Source: Mycetocola_A sp015752285
GTDB taxonomy: Bacteria; Actinomycetota; Actinomycetes; Actinomycetales; Microbacteriaceae
Direction of reading: 5' to 3'
Assembly (NCBI RefSeq): GCF_015752285.1
Contig: NZ_JADOUY010000003.1
Location: forward strand, 62,001-126,000
DNA length: 64,000 nt
The translations under genes were made by a program, and so were the position numbers. This document shows positions 33,904 to 42,293 of the stretch, piece by piece (position 1 is the first letter of the stretch; every line of letters starts with the position of its first letter). The notes under the pieces are model-generated. The model searched no databases. It was not told where the DNA came from and saw only the letters and a list, made by a program, of their open reading frames with translations.

Positions 33904-34210
33904 ACTTCGTGCTTCGGCCCCGCGCCTTTTCTACCGGGTATTTTTCGCGAGTCTTGGCCAGCTTGTCTTTGACGATCTGGCTCGGGTCGGCGCCGATGCG
34001 GTCTGCAAGGAGCATGCAGTACGTCAGCACGTCGGCGAGTTCTTCCCGCACGCGTGCGGGGTCACCGTCGGCATCCCATTGAAAGCACTCGAGCAACTCG
34101 CCCGCCTCGATCGCAATGCTCTTCGCGAGGTTCTCGGGGCTGTGAAACTGAGCCCACTCGCGCTCGGCCATGAAGGCTGCGATCTCGTCGCGGACTGACT
34201 TTTCGACCAT
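33890..34210 (-). CDS. MazG-like nucleotide pyrophosphohydrolase
   Basis: A 106-residue all-helical NTP pyrophosphatase of the MazG/dCTPase type. The magnesium-binding motifs are IEAGELLECFQW (E35, E38) and REELADVLTYCMLLADRIG (E56, E57, D60). It would hydrolyse nucleoside triphosphates to monophosphates. It overlaps the helicase gene downstream by 14 nt, so the two are translated together. Coupling to a nuclease-helicase suggests a role in nucleotide depletion or signalling during defence, which is inference. Confidence 0.88.
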   Translation of the reverse strand: MVEKSVRDEIAAFMAEREWAQFHSPENLAKSIAIEAGELLECFQWDADGDPARVREELADVLTYCMLLADRIGADPSQIVKDKLAKTREKYPVEKARGRSTKYDAL

Positions 34211-34358
34211 TCCGTCAACCTAGCAGGGGCGTCCATGTAGTCGAGGTTCAATGCCGCGGGTAGAGCCGCATGGCACGCGTTCTGGGTGTCCCCCACCGCG
34301 AGGGCAGGCCCGTCGACCTCAATAGACTACGGAACGAGTACCAAACAAGGAGGTTCGC
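34211..34358. promoter_or_regulatory. Divergent promoter between MazG and coiled-coil gene
   Basis: A 148-nt gap between two divergent island operons. It must hold both promoters. AAGGAGG at 34347-34353 serves the GTG start of the plus-strand gene. The stretch AATAGACTACGG just before it could be a -10-like region. I see no strong palindrome. Confidence 0.4.
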
Positions 34359-35612
34359 GTGGCCCAGCGTCGAGGATTTTTTGCAGAGATGCAGCACCAG
34401 GCACGTCTAGCGGAGAAGCGCCAAGCCGCCGCCTCGCGCGAATACAACGCGGCCGTTCGGCGGACCGAACAAGCACAGAAAGCGGCGCAGCGAGCATCGT
34501 TAGCAGCCCAGCGAGCATCGGAGGCAGATCGTCGGCGACTCGAGAAGGAGGCCGCGGCTGCACACGTTGAGGCGATGCAGGCAGAGGTAGAGCAGCTGAA
34601 CGCTCAACTCTCTGCGAAGTACGAGCGCATAGATTCACTGCTCTCGGCGACCCTAAGCATTGATGACTATGTCGATCTCGAATCTCTCCGCAAGGTGGCC
34701 ACGCATCCCCCATTCGATCGTCCGGACCTAAAGCAACCGTTTCCTGCGCCGGCAACCATTCCTGAACCAGCGCTCCCTGTAAAGCATCCAGTACTGCCCC
34801 CGAAAGGCCTGCTAGGCCGGAAGCAGAAGCTTGCTGAGGCGGAAGCTGCGGTGGAGGCTCAATACGCTGCCGACTATTGGGCGTGGCACGCAGCGACGCA
34901 GGAGCTACCAGCCCGTCGCGAAGCGCAGGCTGCCGAATATGCAGCACTGGAGCAGCGACGTCTAGAACAACTCGAAAACGAGAAGGCACGATACGACCGT
35001 GAATGTGCCGCTCGGGAGGAAGCGGTTCGCGAGCAAAATGCCGAACTCGACCAGCTCATCAGTGGGCTCGGGTACGGCACTGTGGACGCTGTTCAAGAGT
35101 ATGTAGGCATCGTCCTCGCGAACTCCGTCTATCCCGAAGAAGTCGAGGTGCGTCATTCGGCAAAGTTCGAGCCCTCGACCGCAGAGCTCAGCGTGAGAGT
35201 ACTGATCCCCGGCCCCGGGGAGATTCCCGCGGTCAAGGGATATAGGTACGTGAAGGCGTCAGACGAAATTGTTGAGACGCCGCTGTCTCAGAAGGAGACC
35301 AAAGAGAGGTATGCGGATGTCGTTCACAACGTTGCCCTGCGGAGCCTCCACGAAGTACTCGAAGCAGATCGACGTGGCCTTATCCAGAGCATCGCTCTGG
35401 AACTTGGCACAGAGACCATTAATCCAGCCACCGGCCGTGAAACATATGTACCGTTTGCTGCCGTAGCAGTCTCCCGTCATGTCTTCTCCGAACTGGATCT
35501 ATCGGCGGTCGTTCCCGCGGCAACTCTTGCCCATCTCGGCGCCGTGGTCTCGAAGAATCCGCTGGGCCTCGTGCCTGTGAGCGGTTCGGGTGTCCGGAGC
35601 GTGCAGGGTTGA
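34359..35612 (+). CDS. Coiled-coil protein, first gene of SNIPE-like pair
   Basis: A 417-residue cytoplasmic protein with a GTG start after AAGGAGG. Residues 8-95 and 160-240 are strongly coiled-coil (EKRQAAASREYNAAV...; RRLEQLENEKARYDRECAAREEAVREQNAEL), separated by a proline-rich stretch with PKGLLGRKQK. Residues about 245-400 form a globular domain (VDAVQEYVGIVLANSVYPEEVEV...VRVLIPGPGEIPAVKGYRYVKASDEI...ALRSLHEVLEADRRGLIQSIAL). From memory, this globular domain also precedes Mrr-type nuclease domains in other actinobacterial proteins; no nuclease domain is present here. Its stop overlaps the next start (TTGA). Confidence 0.75.
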   Translation: MAQRRGFFAEMQHQARLAEKRQAAASREYNAAVRRTEQAQKAAQRASLAAQRASEADRRRLEKEAAAAHVEAMQAEVEQLNAQLSAKYERIDSLLSATLSIDDYVDLESLRKVATHPPFDRPDLKQPFPAPATIPEPALPVKHPVLPPKGLLGRKQKLAEAEAAVEAQYAADYWAWHAATQELPARREAQAAEYAALEQRRLEQLENEKARYDRECAAREEAVREQNAELDQLISGLGYGTVDAVQEYVGIVLANSVYPEEVEVRHSAKFEPSTAELSVRVLIPGPGEIPAVKGYRYVKASDEIVETPLSQKETKERYADVVHNVALRSLHEVLEADRRGLIQSIALELGTETINPATGRETYVPFAAVAVSRHVFSELDLSAVVPAATLAHLGAVVSKNPLGLVPVSGSGVRSVQG

Positions 35613-36940
35613 GCGCGTTGAACTTCAACCCGCCTCCGGGGTGGCCCACTCCGCCTCCCGGGTGGCAACCCCCAGCGGGCTGGACACCAGACCCGTCCTG
35701 GCCGGACATGCCCTCGGGCTGGGAACTCTGGACTATGTCAGGAACGGCTGGTGAGGAAGCTCAGGTATCGGCTGATCCGCTTCAAAGTAACGTGCCTCTT
35801 GGCGCCCCAGTCGAAGAACAACCTGCTCGCGATGAGTCAAGCCGAATCGCAGTGCTTGAGGCTGAGAATGCCGCATTGCGTTCGCGTCTGACAGCGACAA
35901 CATCCGAAACATACGTAGAACTGAACGACGCCGTCGTCCTACAAGACGTGGGCATCTACAGGTATCACCACCCGCTCGAAGCCGCGGCCGCGTACAAGGA
36001 ACGCCTGAGTGAGATCGACGGTCGCGCGGCGGACCTCGTGAAGACCGGGAGGGCGATCGTCAAGTCGGAGCTCTTCACTTTCAACAACTCCCTAGCCCAG
36101 GGGCGTCGGATGACGGACGATCTCTCGAAGCTCATGCTGCGCGCCTACAACGCCGAGGCTGACAACAGCGTTCGGTCTCTTCGGGCAGGAAACGTTGTCA
36201 CGGCGAAACGTCGAATGGATGCCACTCGCACCGCGATCGCGAAGCTGGGTCGCATGATGGAGATGCAGATCAGTGACGAGTTTCACGCGCTGCGTTTCGA
36301 AGAGATCGAGCTCACTTCTGACTGGCTCATGAAGAAGCAAGAAGAGAGAGAAGAGCAACGCGAGGAACGAGCTCGGCTCAAAGAGGAGAATCGGGTTGCA
36401 AAGGAACTCGCGGAAGAACGCGCGCGGCTGGACAAAGAGCGCGCCCATCTTCTCAATGCCCTCAGCGTTCTAGAGCAGCAAGGGCAATCAGACCCAGACC
36501 TCATCGGTCGCCTTTCTGCAATTGACGCTGCGATCGAGCAGAACGACTTCCGGGCCGCGAACATCCGGGCCGGCTACGTCTATGTGATCTCTAACGAGGG
36601 TGCGTTCGGCAAGAACGTGGTGAAGATCGGTTTGACTCGCCGCCTCGAGCCGGCGGACAGAATCGCAGAACTCAGCGGCGCATCCGTTCCGTTCCGGTTC
36701 GACACGCACACTCTTTACTTCTCGGAAGATGCGGTGACACTCGAGAACGAACTACATAAACATTTCGCCGATCGGGCGCTGAACCGGGCCAACGCACGGA
36801 AGGAGTTCTTCTTCGCGAGCCCATCCGAGGTCCGAGACGTGCTTCTGGAGAAGGTGGGCAACCTGTTGGAGTTCACCGAGACCGCCGATGCGATGGAGTA
36901 CAGGCAATCTGTCGGCCTGTGGCCGACTCGACAGCCGTAG
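35609..36940 (+). CDS. DUF4041 + GIY-YIG nuclease, SNIPE-like
   Basis: A 443-residue protein with a TTG start overlapping the preceding stop by 4 nt, so the pair is translationally coupled. Residues 8-40 are P-P-x-G-W repeats. Residues about 117-230 match DUF4041 (YRYHHPLEAAAAYKERL, SLAQGRRMTDDLSKLMLRAYNAEADN). Residues 235-290 are coiled coil. Residues 320-405 are a T5orf172-type GIY-YIG nuclease (GYVYVIS, VVKIGLTRR, TLENELHKHF, N394, KEFFF). DUF4041/GIY-YIG proteins have been described as membrane-bound nucleases that cut phage DNA on entry. No membrane helix is visible here. Confidence 0.85.
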   Translation: MSALNFNPPPGWPTPPPGWQPPAGWTPDPSWPDMPSGWELWTMSGTAGEEAQVSADPLQSNVPLGAPVEEQPARDESSRIAVLEAENAALRSRLTATTSETYVELNDAVVLQDVGIYRYHHPLEAAAAYKERLSEIDGRAADLVKTGRAIVKSELFTFNNSLAQGRRMTDDLSKLMLRAYNAEADNSVRSLRAGNVVTAKRRMDATRTAIAKLGRMMEMQISDEFHALRFEEIELTSDWLMKKQEEREEQREERARLKEENRVAKELAEERARLDKERAHLLNALSVLEQQGQSDPDLIGRLSAIDAAIEQNDFRAANIRAGYVYVISNEGAFGKNVVKIGLTRRLEPADRIAELSGASVPFRFDTHTLYFSEDAVTLENELHKHFADRALNRANARKEFFFASPSEVRDVLLEKVGNLLEFTETADAMEYRQSVGLWPTRQP

Positions 36941-37047
36941 GTGCGGCCGCTGATTGCCCGCAAGGATCTAGGCGCGGCCCCAATCAAAGCAACGAACCCC
37001 TCCAGGTCGGCATCACGGCCCCACTGTTGAAGAGGTAGATTCATCGT

Positions 37048-37752
37048 ATGCGTGAGAAGAGAGTGACGCACGAGAGCAGGTTCTCGACAGAGACTGAGCT
37101 AGCAGCGCCAGTTGAGGCGTGGCTCGCGTTCATGGGCAGCACCTGTGTCGGTCGCGAGGTCGAAGTCGGGTACGGCATTCCCGATCTTGTAGGCGGCGTT
37201 GGTAGCCGGGCAGCCCTGCGCAATCGACGGCGGCAGGCGCGACCTGTGACGCATGCGCTTCAGCTCGCGGTCCTCAATTTCTGCCAGACGTCACGGTCCG
37301 AAGCCGAGTTGCGCGAGTGGGCTCCCAACGGATTCTCTGAGTTGAATCGACGCGCACTGAAACCCCTTCTTAGCCTTGGAATGCTTGCTACCCAGAACAA
37401 CAAGCTCCGCGCGCGTGTGGCGCCGAAGGACCCTTTTGAACGAATAATCGCCGTCGAACTGAAGTTGGCCGACGCCACGAGGGGCCTGGCTCAGGCGTAC
37501 GCCTACCGTGCGTTCGCCGACGTGGCTTACCTCGCGCTCCCCGCTCATCGAGTCAACCCCGACCTCATGGAGCGAGCGCGCGCAATCGGAGTTGGATTGC
37601 TCGCCGTTCATACAGAGCTCGTGGAGGAGATCGTGGAACCCGACGGCGACTCGTACGCGACAGCAGGGCGGAGGCGGATGGCTAGCGAGTACACCATGGC
37701 AGCGCATGCCGACGCTGCCTCTCGGTCTGCGGGCGCTCCGAGGCGGCGCTAG
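37048..37752 (+). CDS. PD-(D/E)XK-like protein with winged-helix insertion
   Basis: A 234-residue protein I do not recognise as a named family. It starts TELAAPVEAWLAFMGSTCVGREVEVGYGIPDLVGG, with D46, and later has ERIIAVELKLADATRGLAQAYAYRAFADVAYLALP, with E137-x-K139 and Q149-x3-Y153. This is the D...ExK...QxxxY order of PD-(D/E)XK nucleases. Residues about 60-125 (LQLAVLNFCQTSRSEAELREWA...LKPLLSLGMLATQNNKLRAR) look like an inserted winged helix. It follows the SNIPE-like pair by 107 nt on the same strand and overlaps the end of the kinase gene by 4 nt. Confidence 0.65.
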   Translation: MREKRVTHESRFSTETELAAPVEAWLAFMGSTCVGREVEVGYGIPDLVGGVGSRAALRNRRRQARPVTHALQLAVLNFCQTSRSEAELREWAPNGFSELNRRALKPLLSLGMLATQNNKLRARVAPKDPFERIIAVELKLADATRGLAQAYAYRAFADVAYLALPAHRVNPDLMERARAIGVGLLAVHTELVEEIVEPDGDSYATAGRRRMASEYTMAAHADAASRSAGAPRRR

Positions 37753-39770
37753 ATCAAGGCGCTTGCCCAACTCGCGAGAAATCCGCCGCCGTCGCCGGCA
37801 ATACGCGTCGGCGGAAGTGCGCGATAGTTCGTCGCAGCTTCCTCTACGAGCGTTCGCATGATCGCGATGCGCTGGCCGGCGGGTTGGGCTGCCAGCGCAT
37901 CGACCTGCTCACGCTGCGAGGTCAGGTTGTGCTGGACGAGGAGCACCCGCTGGTCGGTACTGAGGTTGTCGAGGTCGGGATTCGCGGCGAGCAGCTCTAC
38001 ACCCTGGGTTGTGTGAAGTTCAACCAGGGCTTCATTCGCTCTACGCATTAGGACGTAAGTGTCCACGGGCACCGAGTTGAGAAGTTGCGGAACGTAAACC
38101 CGATCGAGAGGGCTCCACCCCTCCTCTTCGGATTCGGGGTGAGCACTCATGTTCATGAGGTTCCCGCTCGTCCCTGTTCCCCAACCTGCCGCACCGAGGG
38201 CGAGGAGCAGGAGTCCGCTGCTCGCGCGCTTACCCACGATCACGGGCACCCCGGCTTCTCGCATGACAGTCAGCGCGTCATGGAAGCCGCGAATCGTGGG
38301 AACATCCCCAAGCGGAGCAAAGGAGGGCTGCGCGGTGGCAACGAGCAGATACAGCGAAGACATCCGTTGGCCGGTGACCGCCGCCAGCAGCGTGTCCCGC
38401 GAGGAGTCTTCCGATAGCCACGTGGCGTGGACAGCGATCCCTGTCCACACCTCTGCGCGTTCGCCCTCAGGGCGCTCGCTCATGAGTTCCTCGAACTTTG
38501 TCGCGCATGCCAAGGACTCATAGATCCAGCTGGCTTCGCCCTCCCCGGCATAGAAGTACGGCGCGATCACAACATCCGGCGAGTGCTCCATCATCTGATC
38601 GAGGACCGCACGGCAGTATGCCGAGCGCGCGTCATCGTCACTGAACCCGGTGAGCCGAGCGCCCTCTCCATAGGGAAGCCTTTTGAAGAACGAGGGTCGG
38701 AACTCCTCGGGGCTGCGTGAGTAGTGAGTCACGGGGTCGACCGCTGCGCGGGCCCCGAACGCCCGTGCCGCGTCAACGAACTCGGTGACGCGCTTGCCTG
38801 CTCTTAGATCGACGATGACACCGTGAGGAGCAATCCCGGCGAGGCCCGGGCCCTCCGCGAAGTTCTTCACCTGGGCGATGTTTACGAAGAATTCCTGCGG
38901 CGCCGGCTCGGCGAGCTGTGAGTTTTCGAGGGCGAGAATCGCACGGTCGAGGTCAAGGACTAGATCCTCTACTCGGAGATAGCGTCGGTGGGGCTGCTTT
39001 TGGAGCATGCGCTCGATCACGTCGGCGGCAACACTCGGGATGTTCTGGTCGATGCCTCGAATCGGCTGCGGCGCCTTATTCGCGGGGGCGAGCCAGCGGT
39101 CGTGGACGTTCGCTGCGAAGAACGGCGGCACATTGGTGAGAAAGAGATACCCCAAGGAGCCGATGACGAACTGGTCGCTTCGCCAGTCGCCGTGGGTGGG
39201 TGAGGATCGAACCTGCTCCGGGCTCATCCAACCCGGTGTTCCGGGTGTCGGAAGCTCGGTCAACGTCTCATCGTCCATGTGCCGGGCGAGACCCAGATCT
39301 ACGATGACGGGGCTACCGTCAGAGCGCAGGAGAATGTTTCCTGGCGAGAGATCCCGGTGCGCCGTGCGCTCCGCCCAGATTGCTGACGCAGCGTCAGTGA
39401 TCTGCCGTACGAGCTGGAGCGCTTCCACTACGGGGAATACTTGCCCACCAGCGATCGCTTGGCGAAGAGAATGCCCTTCAATAAAGGCCATCTTGATCCA
39501 TTTGTACGTGACGCCGTCGTGCTCGTGGTCGCCGTGAGCGATAAAGGGGACCACGCCGGGATGCGACACCCGCTGGAGCGCCGCCAGCTCTCGTTCGACG
39601 CGCGCCGCTTCGGAGAGACTAGGGTCGATCACCTTCAGTGCGTAAGGATCGCCGTCATCGGTCACCTTGAAAGTGCAGGCGAACCCGCCCGTGCCGAGAT
39701 GAGCAATTGACGCGCCCGCCGGGATGATGTCCTGCGCAACGGTCTCGAGTGTGTTCCGGTCCGCAGGCAT
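37749..39770 (-). CDS. Ser/Thr protein kinase with unassigned C-terminal domain
   Basis: A 673-residue protein from ATG 39770. Residues 20-290 form a eukaryotic-type kinase: LGTGGFACTFKV glycine loop, ALKV (K46), E60, HRDLSPGN (138-145), DLG in place of DFG (158-160) and TPGTPGWMSPEQ. No transmembrane or PASTA region follows. Residues about 300-620 form an alpha/beta domain (IVDLRAGKRVTEFVDAARAFGARAAVDPVTHYSR; PDVVIAPYFYAGEGE; VPVIVGKRASSGLLLLALGAAGWGTGTSGN) whose repeated strand ends resemble a TIM barrel; I cannot name it. It converges on the preceding gene. Confidence 0.75.
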   Translation of the reverse strand: MPADRNTLETVAQDIIPAGASIAHLGTGGFACTFKVTDDGDPYALKVIDPSLSEAARVERELAALQRVSHPGVVPFIAHGDHEHDGVTYKWIKMAFIEGHSLRQAIAGGQVFPVVEALQLVRQITDAASAIWAERTAHRDLSPGNILLRSDGSPVIVDLGLARHMDDETLTELPTPGTPGWMSPEQVRSSPTHGDWRSDQFVIGSLGYLFLTNVPPFFAANVHDRWLAPANKAPQPIRGIDQNIPSVAADVIERMLQKQPHRRYLRVEDLVLDLDRAILALENSQLAEPAPQEFFVNIAQVKNFAEGPGLAGIAPHGVIVDLRAGKRVTEFVDAARAFGARAAVDPVTHYSRSPEEFRPSFFKRLPYGEGARLTGFSDDDARSAYCRAVLDQMMEHSPDVVIAPYFYAGEGEASWIYESLACATKFEELMSERPEGERAEVWTGIAVHATWLSEDSSRDTLLAAVTGQRMSSLYLLVATAQPSFAPLGDVPTIRGFHDALTVMREAGVPVIVGKRASSGLLLLALGAAGWGTGTSGNLMNMSAHPESEEEGWSPLDRVYVPQLLNSVPVDTYVLMRRANEALVELHTTQGVELLAANPDLDNLSTDQRVLLVQHNLTSQREQVDALAAQPAGQRIAIMRTLVEEAATNYRALPPTRIAGDGGGFLASWASALI

Positions 39771-40011
39771 CTCGCCACATACCCCCAGGTTGCAGTGTCT
39801 CCGGCAACCCTGCCGGACATGGACGACCGTATCGTACCGATCTATCGGTACGGGTTCGCCACGCCTGCCTGGAAAAGCGAAACGATGCCGCAGCATCGTC
39901 AAGGCGAAGTGGCGGCTGCCTTCGGGTCAGGGGAAGCTGTAGCGGATTGACGCTTTCCATGCGCGGCGAACACGAGCTTCAAAGCAAGCGCAGTCGTAAG
40001 GCGTCGGTGGG

Positions 40012-40728
40012 TTACGCGAGAAGGGGCGCCAAAGCGAGCGCTCCTTCGTCGAGCTGGGGAAGCAGGTCGCCCGGCGTTGCGATACGTTGCGCCGGTGCCG
40101 ACAGGCAGAGCGCGCCCACGAGGCGACCGTCCGATCCCCGGATCGGCAGCGCCAGGCATCCGTATCCCGGTGTCAGTTCGCCGGTCTGCGACGCGTAGCC
40201 CGACGATGATGCACCACCGGCGCGCTCAGCCAGGAGCAAGCGACCCATTGCGGACGCGGTCAGGTCGCGCGAGATCCGAGACTCGTCACTCAGCGGGAAG
40301 TCCGGGTCGGCGTCGACGATGAGCACCCGATCGCCTTCGTAGCGGACCAGGTGGATTCCGCCCCGGATGCGCGAACGGAGCTCTGCGATCACCTCTCGCA
40401 CCGCCAGCGGCGGCGGGGGTGGTGCGACCAAGTGCGCCAGTTCGACGACCTTGCGGCCGAGCGCGAAACCGGTGAGGTCGGGCATCCGCACGAGGTATTC
40501 GTCCTGCACGAGGAGGTTGATCAGGCGGTAGGTGGTCGCGCGGGGGAGGCCCAGACTCTGCGAGATCTCTTGCGCCGTCACGCCTGCGCCCAGGCGGGCC
40601 ACTTCTTCCAGGACGGTTAGGGCGCTGTGGATTGCTTTCGGCTGGCGGGCTCGGAGTTCGGTCGCCGGTTCCCTCGGCTTCGCTTCGCTAGAGCCAGCGG
40701 CAGCGCGCGGCTCAGTCACGGCTGACAT
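40012..40728 (-). CDS. IclR-family transcriptional regulator
   Basis: A 238-residue regulator from ATG 40728. The HTH is ALTVLEEVARLGAGVTAQEISQSLGLPRATTYRLINLLVQDEYLV and the effector domain includes DLTASAMGRLLLAE and GYGCLALPIRGSDGRLVGALCLSAP. Further in-frame codons upstream lie in unlikely arginine/cysteine-rich sequence opposite the permease end. The start overlaps the permease stop by 17 nt, so both are cotranscribed. It probably controls the two amine/amino-acid permease operons. Confidence 0.87.
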   Translation of the reverse strand: MSAVTEPRAAAGSSEAKPREPATELRARQPKAIHSALTVLEEVARLGAGVTAQEISQSLGLPRATTYRLINLLVQDEYLVRMPDLTGFALGRKVVELAHLVAPPPPPLAVREVIAELRSRIRGGIHLVRYEGDRVLIVDADPDFPLSDESRISRDLTASAMGRLLLAERAGGASSSGYASQTGELTPGYGCLALPIRGSDGRLVGALCLSAPAQRIATPGDLLPQLDEGALALAPLLA

Positions 40729-42211
40729 CCGACGTCGCCCCTCCGAGCACATCGGCGGCACTGGGCTCATCCCACGCCCCGATCGTCTCGCGCAGCCACG
40801 GACGCCGCCGCAACCGCAACCGGTACGCCGCCACCCCGACGAGCAACACGACCACGAACATCCACACCCCCACCGCCCGCGCCGACAACGCCTCACTGAC
40901 GAGGTAGACCACGAGCACGCCGGTCAGCAACACGGATGCCGCCACCGCGCGCACCCCCGCCCAGACCGTGAACTCACCGATCCGCCGCAAGAACACCGGC
41001 GCCGCCGCACACACGAGGATGTAGGCCGTGATGTATCCGGCGGCCGCCACCACGATGAGCACCTCCATCGCCGGCCACAGTCCGTCGCCGATGAACACGG
41101 CCACGATCGGCACCACGGCGATCACCGGAACCGCCACCATCACAGCATGGAACGGCGTTCGGTACGTCGCATGCGCCCGCCCGAACGCCTCCGTCAGCAG
41201 ACCCTCACGCCCCATCGTGAACAGCACCCGCGCGAGCGCCGTCGTCGACGCGATCGCACAGGCCAGGAACGACGCCGCGATGCTCACGTCGAGCAGCACC
41301 CCCATGCCCGCCACCCCGAACGCCGTCGCCAGATCGTTCACCGGAGACCCACTGTCACGGATGTCGCCCCCCAGCGACGCGAACCCCACCTGCTGACTGA
41401 ACGCTGCCAGCAGGAACAACCCGCCAGACACGATCACCGTCCAGACGATGGCGCGGGGGATCGCCGCATACGGTCGCCGAGCTTCCACCCCGAGAGTGGC
41501 CGAACTCTCAAAGCCGACGAACGCCGTCAACGCCACCACCGCCCCCACCGACAGGCTCGCCGGCGTCGTACCTGCCAGCGACAGCGCCGACCAGTCGATC
41601 GTCGGCCCCACCTGCACGAGCAACGTGACGACGAGCACAAGAATGATCGCCACAGAGACGAGCTCGACTAGCAGCGTCACCCGCGTCGACACCCGGATGC
41701 CCCGCGCCAGCACGAGCATTACCACCGCCGCGAGCAGCCCCACGATCAGGGCCGCCACCGCCGAACTCGCCGCGAGGAACGGCGACACCCGGCCGAGCAG
41801 GATTACGAGGTAGTAGCCGGCCCCCGCCAGCGCGAACATCGCAATGAAGCCGTAGCCGATGAGCATCCCCACCCCGGTGACGACGGCCGCGCCGGCACCG
41901 AACGTCTTCGCCACGAACGTGTAGAGCGACCCGGTCGCCGCGATGCGCTTCGCGAACGTGTTCACCGTCGTCGCGATCAGCAGCGCGAGACCCATCGCCA
42001 GGACGAGCGCCCACACGGATGCCCCGCCCGACACCAGCGCGATGAGCAGTGGCATCGTCGTGGCCGCCGCTGACGGCGCCACTGCCGAGACCGACTGGGC
42101 CAGCACGTCGGCGAACCCGACACTGCGGCGGTCGAGGCCGTGCATGGGAGACCGGCGCCCCAACCCCGGAACAGGTTCGGGGGAAGCGATCGCCCGCTCG
42201 AGCGCGGTCAC
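40712..42211 (-). CDS. APC-family amino acid/amine permease
   Basis: A 499-residue membrane protein with about 12 segments and a GTG start after CGGAG. The family signature is the first unwound helix region LAQSVSAVAPSAAATTMPLLIALVSGGAS and later VALTAFVGFESSATLGVEARRPYAAIPRAIVWTV, the conserved FxGFEs motif of APC transporters. It probably imports an amine or amino acid. It diverges from a second permease that is linked to an amine oxidase, so the substrates are likely related. Confidence 0.85.
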   Translation of the reverse strand: MTALERAIASPEPVPGLGRRSPMHGLDRRSVGFADVLAQSVSAVAPSAAATTMPLLIALVSGGASVWALVLAMGLALLIATTVNTFAKRIAATGSLYTFVAKTFGAGAAVVTGVGMLIGYGFIAMFALAGAGYYLVILLGRVSPFLAASSAVAALIVGLLAAVVMLVLARGIRVSTRVTLLVELVSVAIILVLVVTLLVQVGPTIDWSALSLAGTTPASLSVGAVVALTAFVGFESSATLGVEARRPYAAIPRAIVWTVIVSGGLFLLAAFSQQVGFASLGGDIRDSGSPVNDLATAFGVAGMGVLLDVSIAASFLACAIASTTALARVLFTMGREGLLTEAFGRAHATYRTPFHAVMVAVPVIAVVPIVAVFIGDGLWPAMEVLIVVAAAGYITAYILVCAAAPVFLRRIGEFTVWAGVRAVAASVLLTGVLVVYLVSEALSARAVGVWMFVVVLLVGVAAYRLRLRRRPWLRETIGAWDEPSAADVLGGATSDVSRD

Positions 42212-42293
42212 AGGGAGAACTCCGACATGAACACACGGTAGATGGCCTCCGTTGCGTCGTCGCGACGGCCGTGTTTCGGGTTCGTGACCGCTA

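Noticed and set aside
39771..39902. N-terminal extension of the kinase by 44 residues
   Set aside because: The frame is open, but the residues (MTMLRHRFAFPGRRGE...) are not kinase-like. ATG 39770 directly precedes the kinase domain behind a GGCGAG site.
39771..40011. A copy of the tRNA 3' end as the right attachment site of the island
   Set aside because: I looked for a repeat of the T-arm and acceptor sequence near the kinase start and the IclR end and saw none. The island also lies on the 5' side of the tRNA, so classical 3'-end integration is not supported.
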